Below are positions 1-6,107 of a DNA stretch of 8,135 nt, in pieces. Location of the stretch: NCBI GenBank assembly GCA_030041195.1, contig JASHOI010000793.1, forward strand, positions 1 through 8,135, in the 5' to 3' direction. The notes beneath the pieces were generated by a model. It made no database searches and was not told the origin of the DNA. It was given only the letters and a program-made list of their open reading frames with translations. The stretch is from Streptosporangiaceae bacterium. Lineage in GTDB: Bacteria; Actinomycetota; Actinomycetes; Streptosporangiales; Streptosporangiaceae. Positions within the stretch are counted from its first letter, which is position 1, and every line of letters starts with the position of its first letter. Made by a program: the position numbers and the translations under genes.

Positions 1-366
1 CTGGCCGACCTCAACCTGGACCAGGGCGCGGCCTCGATGCGGGCCGCGCGCGACGCGGGCGTCAAGATCGCGCTGGGCAGCGACATGGAGGTCAGCGTCG
101 CGCTGGAGATCCAGCGGATGATCTTCCACGGGCTGACTCCGGCGGAGACCCTGGTGGCGGCGACCAGGACCGCGGCTCAGGCGCTGGACCTCGGCGACCA
201 CGTCGGCACCGTCGCCGAGGGAAAGCTGGCCGACCTGCTTGTCGTCGACGGCGACCCGCTGGCGGAGCCTGCGCTGCTGGCCGACCCGCAGCGCATCTGG
301 CTGGTGCTCCAGCTCGGCGTCCCGGCCGCGGGGCGCGCCCTCGAGCAAGACCTTGGCGCGGCCTGA
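1..366 (+). CDS. Metal-dependent amidohydrolase, C-terminal part (5' end outside window)
   Basis: The frame is open from base 1 to the TGA at 364-366, giving 121 visible residues; the start codon lies left of the window. The visible part resembles the end of the imidazolonepropionase-like branch of the amidohydrolase superfamily. GVKIALGSD supplies the Asp that in this family closes the metal-binding TIM barrel (codon 82-84). It is followed by the helix LTPAETLVAATRTAAQALDL and then by the small beta-sandwich signature VGTVAEGKLADLLVVDGDPL. Family members hydrolyse C-N bonds of cyclic amides, dipeptides or related substrates with one or two metal ions. The substrate cannot be told here because the N-terminal HxH motif and the barrel are missing. 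No signal peptide can be assessed. A methyltransferase gene follows after 38 bp on the same strand, so co-transcription is likely. The stop codon lies inside a 13-bp tandem duplication. Confidence 0.88.
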   Translation: MADLNLDQGAASMRAARDAGVKIALGSDMEVSVALEIQRMIFHGLTPAETLVAATRTAAQALDLGDHVGTVAEGKLADLLVVDGDPLAEPALLADPQRIWLVLQLGVPAAGRALEQDLGAA

Positions 367-383
367 CGGCGCGGCCTGACGGC
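358..383. repeat. 13-bp perfect tandem repeat across the amidohydrolase stop codon
   Basis: GCGGCCTGACGGC occurs twice head to tail, at 358-370 and 371-383. The first copy carries the TGA stop of the amidohydrolase, and the second repeats it one frame over in the spacer before the methyltransferase. This looks like a simple replication-slippage duplication. Confidence 0.9.
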
Positions 384-404
384 CCGGTTGACGCGGGAGC
401 TGCG

Positions 405-1178
405 ATGAGGCGGATCGACTACGACACGGAGCAGTACCAGGACTACGCGCGTGGCCGTGCGCTCACCGAGCAGCAGCTGCAGGCATGGATCAGCGCCTTC
501 GAAGCGGTGCTGCCGGAACGGCGCCCGCTGGCGGGGCTGGACGTCGGCTCAGGGACCGGCAGGTTCACCCCCGCGCTGGCGCGAGCATTCGGGCGGGTCA
601 CCGGCGTCGAGCCGTCGGTCCGCATGCGCGAGATAGCGCAGGCGCAGTCCCGGCATCCCGGTGTCCGGTATCTGGAAGGCTCCGCCGAGGACATGCCTGC
701 ACCGTCCGGCAGCGCCGACTACGCCCTCATGTTCTTGTCCTGGCACCACGTCCAGGACAAGCCGCGGGCAGTCCGCGAGCTGGCCAGGGTGCTCAGGCCC
801 GGCGGGCGGCTGCTGCTGCGCGCGAATTTCAGCGACCACCATCCCAGGCCGTGGTGGCTGGAGCACTTCCCGCGCGGCCTCGAGGTGGACGCCTCGCTGT
901 TTCAGCCGCTGCACGAGGTCATCGCGACGTTCACGTCGGCCGGCTGGCGCGTTGCCAGCTTCGGCACGGTTACCGAGCCGTCCGCCGGAACCCGCGGTGA
1001 CATGCTTGAACGGCTGCGCCTGCGCACCCTTTCGTTCTTCGCTCACCTCGGTACCGACGAGCTGGAAGCCGGCTTCCGCCGTCTCGAGCAGGCCGTTGCC
1101 GCGGATCCCGGCGCACCGGCGCCCGTGTTTTCCGAGCCGCTGCTCACGCTCGAACGGAGCGGGCAACGGGCTCCTTGA
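405..1178 (+). CDS. Class I SAM-dependent methyltransferase
   Basis: The product has 257 residues, usual for small-molecule methyltransferases of the Methyltransf_11/25 type. It should transfer a methyl group from S-adenosylmethionine to an unidentified substrate in the cytoplasm. The SAM-binding glycine loop is LDVGSGTG (residues 45-52). The acidic residue after strand 2, which binds the ribose hydroxyls, is Glu69 in GVEP. The adenine-contact region is GSAEDMP (92-98), followed by the strand ADYALMFLSWHHV. The post-motif region is LARVLRPGGRLLLRA (126-140). The C-terminal third is less conserved and probably determines the substrate. ATG 405 is preceded by GGGAG at 395-399 with a 5-nt spacer. 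The start YDTEQYQDYARGRAL fits the usual family N-terminus. No membrane segment or signal peptide is seen. It lies 38 bp after the amidohydrolase and may share its transcript. The substrate could be a metabolite, quinone or natural-product intermediate; the sequence does not say. Confidence 0.9.
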   Translation: MRRIDYDTEQYQDYARGRALTEQQLQAWISAFEAVLPERRPLAGLDVGSGTGRFTPALARAFGRVTGVEPSVRMREIAQAQSRHPGVRYLEGSAEDMPAPSGSADYALMFLSWHHVQDKPRAVRELARVLRPGGRLLLRANFSDHHPRPWWLEHFPRGLEVDASLFQPLHEVIATFTSAGWRVASFGTVTEPSAGTRGDMLERLRLRTLSFFAHLGTDELEAGFRRLEQAVAADPGAPAPVFSEPLLTLERSGQRAP

Positions 1179-1203
1179 CACCTCGACCTGACCAAATCAG
1201 GCT
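1175..1203 (+). promoter_or_regulatory. Candidate promoter for the S53 protease gene
   Basis: A perfect TTGACA -35 box lies at 1175-1180, overlapping the methyltransferase TGA stop. Exactly 17 bp downstream is CAGGCT (1198-1203), a mediocre -10 that keeps the A at position 2 and T at position 6 favoured in actinobacterial promoters. A start near 1210 would leave a leader of about 70 nt before ATG 1284. The -35 and spacing are good and the -10 is weak. Confidence 0.4.
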
Positions 1204-1223
1204 TAGGCCGAATCAGTCCTGAC
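1187..1223. promoter_or_regulatory. Cluster of CCTGA/TCAGG inverted repeats, possible operator
   Basis: CCTGA (1187-1191) and TCAGG (1197-1201) form a palindrome with a 5-bp centre. A second small palindrome, TCAG-TC-CTGA, follows at 1213-1222. The hexamer CCTGAC occurs at 1187-1192 and again at 1218-1223, and ATCAG occurs at 1196-1200 and 1212-1216. The cluster covers the proposed -10 of the protease promoter, where a repressor would act. It could also form a weak hairpin after the methyltransferase gene. Confidence 0.35.
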
Positions 1224-1283
1224 AAGCCGCCGTTGCCCGCAGCGGCGCGGGCGCGGCCAGGACCGTAGCCAAGGAGGGCCGTC

Positions 1284-3344
1284 ATGCGCCCAACGAACCG
1301 AGGACTGCGCGCCTGCGCGTTATTCGCTGCCGGGCTCACTGTCACGGCGCTCACGGGGATCTTCAGCACCGCGGCTGCGGCTGCGGCTGCGGCGTCTGGC
1401 GGCGCCGCGCCGAGCTACCTGACCATGAAGGGCAGCGTGCTTGACACGACGGACAGCCCAACCGGCCAGTACCACAGCTCCCTGATGACCATCGAGGTCG
1501 CGCTGGCGCCGCGCGACCAGGCGGGGCTGGCCAGCGAGCTGCAGGCCATGTACACCAGCGGCAGCCCCGCGTACCACCAGTGGCTGGGGCGGGGGCAATT
1601 CGACGCCAGGTATGCGCCAACCCAGGCCGAGCGCGCTGCCGTGACCAGTTACCTGCGCGCGGCCGGCCTGACCGCCGACGCGAGCTCGTCCCCGTTCCTG
1701 GTCCGCGCGACCGGTTCGAGCCAGCAGGTCGAGTCCGCGTTCCGCACCACGCTGAGCACGTACGTCACGCCGCACGGCGAGCACTACTTCGCCAACTCCT
1801 CCGCGGTCCAGCTGCCGGCCTCGCTCGCGCCAGGCGTGCTCGGCGTCATCGGACTGAGCAACACGGTGCGCGAGCGCTCGATGGTCAGTCGCGTGCCGCG
1901 CCTGACCAGGCCCCGGGCCGCAACGGCCAGCGCGAGCACGGCGAGCTGCGAGACGGGTTACGTGACCAAGGCGCAGCTGTTCACCTTCGCCAACACCGGC
2001 GTGCTCCCGCCGTACGGCTACGGCGCGGGACCCGGCTGCACCGGCCTGACGCCGCCGCAGACCAACTCCATCTACGGTGCCCCGCACGTCGGTCCGAGCG
2101 GCAAGGGCGCCGGGGTCGACCTGGCGGTGTTCGAGCTGTCCGCCTACCAGCAATCCGACATCGACACGTGGGCGCACTACTTCTACGGGCCCGGCTACAC
2201 CCCGCGGCTGGTCAACATCAACGTGGACGGCGGCCCGCTGCACGCCATCTGCCCGGCTGGCGACCAGTGCCCGCCGGACATCAACTTCTACTCGGGCGAC
2301 ATCGAGGTCGACGCCGACATCGAGATGAGCCTGACCGTCGCCCCTGACGGCAGCAGCGTCCTGGTGTACAACGCCCCGAACGACTACACCGGCCAGACCG
2401 AGCTCGACGAGTACACAACGATCGCGGACCAGGACGTTGCGGACACGGTCAGCTCCAGCTGGGGCGTCTGCGAGGACGAGGTCACGGCTGGCTACGCGCA
2501 AGCCGAGAACGTGGTCTTCGAGCAGATGGCGATGCAGGGGCAGAGCGTGTTCAACGCGTTCGGCGACACCGGCGCGTACGGCTGCCTGCCCTCGCCCACT
2601 TACGCGGACGCGGGTGACCCCGCCGACCAGCCGTGGGTGACCGGCGTAGGCGGCACGTCGTTCGAGAGCGACAACCCCGGCACCAGCCTCAGCCCGTCCT
2701 ACCCGTCCGGGGTCGAGACGGTCTGGAACAGCTACAACCTGTGCAGCGACCAGCCGGCCGACTCAGGCAACGACAACGAGGGCGGCCTGTTCTGGTGCGA
2801 GTTCACCGGCGCCGGCGGTGGCGCGCCGAGCCAGTGGTGGGGACGGCCGTTCTACCAGACAGGCCCGGGCGTCAACAGCGCGTACACCACGTACGGGAAC
2901 GGCTCGACGAACTGCGCGCTGGCCGCGATCGGCACACCCTGCCGGGAAGGCCCCGACATCTCGGCCAACGCTGACCCGTGGACCGGCCCGGCCGAGTACT
3001 GCACCGGCAACGCCAGCACGCCCTACAGCGCGTGCGCGTCGTTCGAGAGCACGGACCCGGTGCCTGGCTGGTTCCAGATCGGCGGCACGAGCCTGTCCAC
3101 GCCACTGTGGGCGGCGATCTTCGCCGACAGGGACAGCTACACCGGGCAGCGGACCGGCAACGCCAACCCACTCCTCTATCAGCTGTTCGACACCGATCCC
3201 GGCAAGTACTTCCACGACATCACCGGCATCGGGCCGCTGCAGCAGGTGGCGGACAACAACGGCCTGTACCCCTCCACGCCCGGCTACGACATGGCCACCG
3301 GCATCGGATCACCCAACATGGCCGCGCTGATCACCGGCGGCTGA
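1284..3344 (+). CDS. Secreted S53 peptidase (sedolisin/kumamolisin family) preproprotein
   Basis: This is a 686-residue secreted serine-carboxyl endopeptidase, a family usually active at acid pH outside the cell. A Sec signal peptide comes first: a basic start, a hydrophobic core at about 11-27 and an alanine-rich end at 30-37. The pro-kumamolisin activation domain covers about 45-200 (AYHQWLGRGQFDARYAPTQ, then FRTTLSTYV). The catalytic domain begins near the first mature-region cysteine, C222. By alignment to kumamolisin, Glu341 and Asp345 (IEVDADIEM) are the acidic catalytic pair, Trp393 is in SSSWG, Asp428 (FGDTG) is the oxyanion aspartate and Ser603 (GGTSLSTP) is the nucleophile. The C-terminal calcium site is visible as DIT (645-647) and GYDMATGIGSP (667 onward). 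All key residues are present, so an active enzyme is expected. ATG 1284 has a near-perfect AAGGAGGG at 1271-1278 with a 5-nt spacer. Twelve cysteines in the mature part are unusual. It has no obvious functional partner nearby. Confidence 0.96.
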   Translation: MRPTNRGLRACALFAAGLTVTALTGIFSTAAAAAAAASGGAAPSYLTMKGSVLDTTDSPTGQYHSSLMTIEVALAPRDQAGLASELQAMYTSGSPAYHQWLGRGQFDARYAPTQAERAAVTSYLRAAGLTADASSSPFLVRATGSSQQVESAFRTTLSTYVTPHGEHYFANSSAVQLPASLAPGVLGVIGLSNTVRERSMVSRVPRLTRPRAATASASTASCETGYVTKAQLFTFANTGVLPPYGYGAGPGCTGLTPPQTNSIYGAPHVGPSGKGAGVDLAVFELSAYQQSDIDTWAHYFYGPGYTPRLVNINVDGGPLHAICPAGDQCPPDINFYSGDIEVDADIEMSLTVAPDGSSVLVYNAPNDYTGQTELDEYTTIADQDVADTVSSSWGVCEDEVTAGYAQAENVVFEQMAMQGQSVFNAFGDTGAYGCLPSPTYADAGDPADQPWVTGVGGTSFESDNPGTSLSPSYPSGVETVWNSYNLCSDQPADSGNDNEGGLFWCEFTGAGGGAPSQWWGRPFYQTGPGVNSAYTTYGNGSTNCALAAIGTPCREGPDISANADPWTGPAEYCTGNASTPYSACASFESTDPVPGWFQIGGTSLSTPLWAAIFADRDSYTGQRTGNANPLLYQLFDTDPGKYFHDITGIGPLQQVADNNGLYPSTPGYDMATGIGSPNMAALITGG
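1371..1394 (+). repeat. GCGGCT hexamer repeat coding for an alanine run in the signal peptide
   Basis: Three perfect GCGGCT units and a partial fourth (GCGGCG) encode Ala30-Ala37 at the expected signal-peptidase region of the S53 protease. Such short coding repeats can gain or lose units by slippage in steps of two residues. Confidence 0.85.
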
Positions 3345-3354
3345 CAGCCAGCCG
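3335..3354 (+). terminator. Hairpin over the protease stop codon, possible terminator
   Basis: CGGCGGCT (3335-3342) can pair with AGCC-a-GCCG (3346-3354), giving an 8-bp GC-rich stem with one bulged A and a GAC loop. The stem includes the TGA stop. No T-run follows, which is common for actinobacterial terminators but leaves the call uncertain. It would separate the protease from the Nudix gene. Confidence 0.35.
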
Positions 3355-3373
3355 TGCCTGTCTCACACCCGGT

Positions 3374-3391
3374 TGCTACGATCGCTGCCGA
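3374..3391 (+). promoter_or_regulatory. Extended -10 promoter for a leaderless Nudix mRNA
   Basis: TGCTACGAT at 3374-3382 is a perfect fit to the extended -10 pattern TGnTAnnnT. The hexamer ends 8 nt before ATG 3391, so transcription should start at or just before the A of the start codon. No Shine-Dalgarno and no clear -35 are present, as expected for a leaderless gene driven by an extended -10. Leaderless genes are common in actinobacteria. Confidence 0.55.
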
Positions 3392-3852
3392 TGAAGCCGG
3401 CCAAGGAATCGGTCGCCGTGGTTGTCCGCCAGCCGGGCGGTGCGTTTCTGGTGACCAAGCGTCCCGACGATCCCGATGATCCGCTGGCCGGCGTCTGGGG
3501 TTTTCCGGCCGTAACGCGGCGCCCGGGCGAAGATAAGCGGGCGGCAGCGCAGCGCGTCGGGCCGCTGAAGCTCGGCCTGGCGCTGTCGGTCGGCAGAGAA
3601 CTCGGCGAGCGGACGGATGACCGTGGCAGGTACCTGCTGCGGCTCACGGATTATGAAGCGGTAATTGTCACCGGCACACCAGTGGTGCCGCAGGCCGACG
3701 GCTCAGTCACCCAGTACGTCGCGTGCGAGTTCACCGACGATCCGGCCGTGCTGTTTCCGGCTGCCCGGCGGGGGTCGCTGTGTTCGCAGATCTTCCTCGA
3801 CGCGCTCGGCCTGGATTGGGCCGGGCCGGACACCCCGCCGAACATCGCCTGA
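3391..3852 (+). CDS. Nudix-fold protein with a degenerate Nudix box
   Basis: The product has 153 residues and is probably cytoplasmic. The fold signature is clear: strand ESVAVVVRQPGGAFLVTKRP, then GVWGFPAVTRRPGED, a helix, and a C-terminal block PAARRGSLCSQIFLDALG. In the Nudix box GX5EX7REUXEEXGU only the first Glu (E47), the Arg (R55) and the final Gly (G62) survive. The leading Gly is V41, and the three glutamates of REUXEE are V56, L59 and K60. These normally bind catalytic Mg2+, so ordinary nucleoside-diphosphate hydrolase activity is doubtful. It may instead be a binding protein, a regulator or a divergent enzyme; I recall similar GVWG..PGE..KLG proteins in other bacteria but cannot verify this. 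ATG 3391 is preferred over the in-frame TTG at 3373, because that TTG lies inside the -10 promoter element and lacks a ribosome binding site. Confidence 0.8.
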   Translation: MKPAKESVAVVVRQPGGAFLVTKRPDDPDDPLAGVWGFPAVTRRPGEDKRAAAQRVGPLKLGLALSVGRELGERTDDRGRYLLRLTDYEAVIVTGTPVVPQADGSVTQYVACEFTDDPAVLFPAARRGSLCSQIFLDALGLDWAGPDTPPNIA

Positions 3853-3903
3853 CTGCCGCGCTGCAGACGCGCCCTAGTCGGCCGCGCTCCGCTTAGCCCC
3901 GCT

Positions 3904-3953
3904 TTGTCAGGTACGCGAGCTGGCGATGAGTTAATGTGATCAACTGCGTGATC
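3904..3953 (+). promoter_or_regulatory. Candidate amt control region
   Basis: The 135-bp gap before amt contains a TTGTCA -35-like box (3904-3909). An AT-richer patch follows with the imperfect palindrome GTTAATGTGATCAAC at 3930-3944. GTGATC is repeated at 3936-3941 and 3948-3953. TAATGT (3932-3937) could be a -10 but lies 22 bp from TTGTCA, which is too far. Nitrogen control by GlnR would be expected for amt in an actinobacterium, yet I see no clean GlnR box (gTnAC-n6-GaAAC). Confidence 0.25.
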
Positions 3954-3975
3954 TGGGCAACGGCGCCCGGGTCAT

Positions 3976-3982
3976 GGGGAGG
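3976..3982 (+). promoter_or_regulatory. Strong Shine-Dalgarno of amt
   Basis: GGGGAGG with a 5-nt spacer fixes ATG 3988 as the start of the ammonium channel. Confidence 0.8.
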
Positions 3983-3987
3983 CTGGC

Positions 3988-5295
3988 ATGCACATCAACG
4001 CTGGTGATACCGCTTGGATGCTGACTTCGACGGCGTTGGTGTTCTTCATGATGCCGGGGCTCGCGCTGTTCTACGGCGGCCTGGTCGGCGCGAAGAACGT
4101 GGTCGCGACGATGGTCCAGTCCTTCGTGGCCATCGGTGTGGTCAGCTTGCTATGGGTGATCGTGGGGTACTCGCTGGCGTTCGGCAGCAGTCACTGGGGT
4201 GGGGTGATCGGCAGCCTGCAGTACGTGATGCTGCATGACGTCAACGGCACGCCGAACAGCTACGCTCCCACGATCCCATCGCTGGTGTACATGGCATTCC
4301 AGATGAAGTTCGCGGTGATCACCCCCGCGCTCATCGCCGGGGCGTTCTGTGAGCGGATGCGCTTTCGCGGCTACCTGGTGTTTATCGGCCTGTGGTCGCT
4401 GCTGGTGTACAGCCCGTTCGCGCACTGGGAGTGGGGCGGCGGGTTTCTCGGCTCGGGCGGTCTGCATGCGATCGACTTCGCCGGCGGCTCGGTAGTCCAC
4501 GAGCTGGCAGGTGCGGCGGCGCTGGCCACCGCGGTGTACCTGCGGCGACGACACCAGCTTGAGCGGCCGCATAACGTGCCGCTGGTGCTGCTCGGCGCGG
4601 GGATCTTGTGGTTCGGCTGGTTCGGCTTCAACGCGGGCAGCGCGGTATCCGCAGGAACGGTCGCGGGCTATGCGCTGGTCAACACCCAGCTCGGGGCGTG
4701 CACCGCGATGCTCGCCTGGATGGGCATCGAATGGTGGCGGCGCCGCAAGCCATCGGGCGTGGGCATCGCCTCTGGTGCCGTCGCTGGGCTGGCGGCAATC
4801 ACGCCCGCATCCGGTTACGTGCAACCATGGGCGGCGATCATCATAGGCGCCGCGGCCGGACTGCTGTGCTACGGCGCCGTGCACCTGAAGGACATATTCC
4901 ACTACGACGACTCCCTCGACGTCGTCGGCGTGCATATGGTCGGCGGCGCCATCGGCGTCGTGCTCACCGGGGTGTTTGCCAGCCTCGCCGTGAACGCCGC
5001 CGGTGAGGCCGGTGGCTGGACTCAGCTTGGCCGCCAGGCAGTGCTGGCCGTCGCCGGAATCGTCTATCCGTTCGTCGTGACCTGGATCATCCTCTGGGTC
5101 ACCGACCACACCGTGGGGCTGCAAGTGAGCCCGGACGATGAGGAAGTCGGCCTCGATCTCAGCGAGCACGCCGAGGTTGCCTACGAGCTGGCGGCGACGC
5201 CCGGCGCGGCCAGCGACGGCATGGTGGCAGCGCCTGGCGCGCCTGGCGCGCCGGGCGGGCAGGGCGTGCAGGAGGGCAGCCACCCGGGCGGGTAG
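3988..5295 (+). CDS. amtB: Ammonium channel/transporter, Amt/MEP/Rh family
   Basis: This 435-residue inner-membrane protein conducts ammonium, which crosses as NH3 or by a deprotonated relay, and should form trimers of about 11 helices each. It starts directly with [28 protein letters not shown], the first membrane helix region of mature Amt proteins. There is no separate signal peptide. By alignment to E. coli AmtB, the Phe gate is F104 and F214, the recruitment site includes W149 and S218, the conserved Asp is D163 ([11 protein letters not shown]), and the pore twin histidines are H171 and H316 (GVHMVGG). All are present. Met317 replaces the more usual Gly after the second His. The cytosolic tail keeps [24 protein letters not shown], the region that contacts PII proteins in the family. 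It then ends in a low-complexity Ala/Pro/Gly tail. No glnK or glnD follows, because the next gene is convergent. Confidence 0.97.
   Translation: MHINAGDTAWMLTSTALVFFMMPGLALFYGGLVGAKNVVATMVQSFVAIGVVSLLWVIVGYSLAFGSSHWGGVIGSLQYVMLHDVNGTPNSYAPTIPSLVYMAFQMKFAVITPALIAGAFCERMRFRGYLVFIGLWSLLVYSPFAHWEWGGGFLGSGGLHAIDFAGGSVVHELAGAAALATAVYLRRRHQLERPHNVPLVLLGAGILWFGWFGFNAGSAVSAGTVAGYALVNTQLGACTAMLAWMGIEWWRRRKPSGVGIASGAVAGLAAITPASGYVQPWAAIIIGAAAGLLCYGAVHLKDIFHYDDSLDVVGVHMVGGAIGVVLTGVFASLAVNAAGEAGGWTQLGRQAVLAVAGIVYPFVVTWIILWVTDHTVGLQVSPDDEEVGLDLSEHAEVAYELAATPGAASDGMVAAPGAPGAPGGQGVQEGSHPGG
5230..5256 (+). repeat. Three 9-bp tandem repeats coding for Ala-Pro-Gly in the AmtB tail
   Basis: GCGCCTGGC occurs twice in a row, followed by GCGCCGGGC. 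Together they encode APGAPGAPG (residues 415-423) in the disordered-looking C-terminal tail. The unit length keeps the frame, so changes in copy number would be tolerated. Confidence 0.85.
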
Positions 5296-5298
5296 CCC

Positions 5299-5325
5299 AG
5301 CGCGATGGGCCTTACCCATCGTGTT
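5299..5325. terminator. Bidirectional terminator hairpin between amtB and the ABC ATPase gene
   Basis: CGATGGG (5303-5309) and CCCATCG (5315-5321) are perfect inverted repeats around a 5-nt loop (CCTTA). In plus-strand RNA the stem can extend to 11 pairs (5299-5309 with 5315-5325) by including two G-U pairs. It sits in the 16-bp gap between convergent genes and overlaps the ATPase stop codon, so it could end both transcripts. No U-run follows on either side. Confidence 0.65.
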
Positions 5326-6064
5326 CCTGGTGCCCGAGAAGGTCAGCCAGGCTGCGCCCGCTGCCGCCGGTGAGCAGCATCTCGTCGATGAGCGCCCCGT
5401 CGCGCATGGACATGAGACGGTCGGCGGTTCCCGCGACCCGTCCGTCGTGGGTGACGATGACCAGCGTCAGCCCCGACTCGTGCAGGTCCTCGAACAGCCG
5501 CAGCACGTCGAGGGTCGCGGCGCTGTCGAGGTTGCCGGTCGGCTCATCGGCGAGCACCACGTGCGGCTCGTTGACCAGTGCCCGGGCGATCGCGACCCGC
5601 TGGCGCTGCCCGCCCGACAGCTCCGACGGAAGATGATCAGCCCGGCCGGGCAGGCCCACCCGCTCCAGCAGCGAAAGCGCCGCGCTGCGGGCCTGACGCG
5701 GTGAGCGCCCGGCCACCAGCGCCGGCAGCTCAATGTTCTCCCTTGCCGTGAGCTCGCCCATCAGGTGATAGGCCTGGAACACAAAACCGATCTCGCGCCG
5801 GCGCAGGTTAGCCAGCGCTCCGTCACCCAGGCGGTCGATCCGCCGGCTGCCCAGCCACAACTCGCCGGCCGAGGGCCGGGCCAGCCCGCCCAGCAGGTGC
5901 AGCAGCGTTGACTTCCCGCACCCGCTCGGCCCCATTACCGCCAGGGTTTCGCCCCGGGCGACGTCCAGGTCGATCTCGTCGACCGCGCGGATCAGTCCCT
6001 CGCCCGTGCCGTAGTCCTTGCGCAGCCCGCGGGCGCGAAGCAGCGCCGTTTCCGGATCATTCAT
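5312..6064 (-). CDS. ABC transporter ATP-binding protein, MacB/LolD/FtsE type
   Basis: The 250-residue cytoplasmic ATPase has every nucleotide-binding motif. Walker A is GPSGCGKST (45-53), the Q-loop Gln is Q97, the signature is LSGGQ (149-153), Walker B is VVLADE (169-174), the D-loop is NLDS (178-181) and the switch His is H206. The run [10 protein letters not shown], the linker [13 protein letters not shown] and the length match the MacB/LolD branch. Members of that branch work with FtsX-like permeases to move lipids, peptides or drugs, or to drive cell-wall enzymes. No permease is adjacent: downstream is the convergent amtB, and upstream is a serine hydrolase with its own membrane helices. 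ATG 6064 is supported by a doubled AAGGAG just upstream. No promoter is visible in the 129-bp upstream gap, so transcription from the hydrolase gene is likely. The substrate is unknown. Confidence 0.93.
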   Translation of the reverse strand: MNDPETALLRARGLRKDYGTGEGLIRAVDEIDLDVARGETLAVMGPSGCGKSTLLHLLGGLARPSAGELWLGSRRIDRLGDGALANLRRREIGFVFQAYHLMGELTARENIELPALVAGRSPRQARSAALSLLERVGLPGRADHLPSELSGGQRQRVAIARALVNEPHVVLADEPTGNLDSAATLDVLRLFEDLHESGLTLVIVTHDGRVAGTADRLMSMRDGALIDEMLLTGGSGRSLADLLGHQEHDG

Positions 6065-6076
6065 CTCCTTCTCCTT
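6065..6076 (-). promoter_or_regulatory. Doubled Shine-Dalgarno of the ABC ATPase gene
   Basis: On the minus strand AAGGAGAAGGAG directly precedes the ATG. The upstream copy (6071-6076) has a good 6-nt spacer. The downstream copy (6065-6070) abuts the start codon and is too close to be used. Confidence 0.7.
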
Positions 6077-6107
6077 GGAGCAATCCCGTTCGCCTCGCAG
6101 GCCCTCA

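Noticed and set aside
1320..2501. 393-codon open frame antisense to the S53 protease
   Set aside because: It is rich in Arg/Ala/Gly/Val without any domain and mirrors the GC-skewed codons of a protease gene whose motifs are complete.
3373..3390. TTG start giving the Nudix protein six extra residues
   Set aside because: It lies within the extended -10 element, lacks a ribosome binding site, and the ATG at 3391 fits a leaderless start.
3858..3872. GCGC/GCGC hairpin after the Nudix gene as a terminator
   Set aside because: Only four paired bases with a 7-nt loop; too weak in GC-rich DNA.
3853..3987. A canonical GlnR box upstream of amt
   Set aside because: No gTnAC-n6-GaAAC arrangement could be found on either strand.
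4150..5319. 389-codon open frame antisense to amtB
   Set aside because: Low-complexity Arg/His/Ala-rich product opposite a clear, fully conserved ammonium channel; a typical high-GC shadow.
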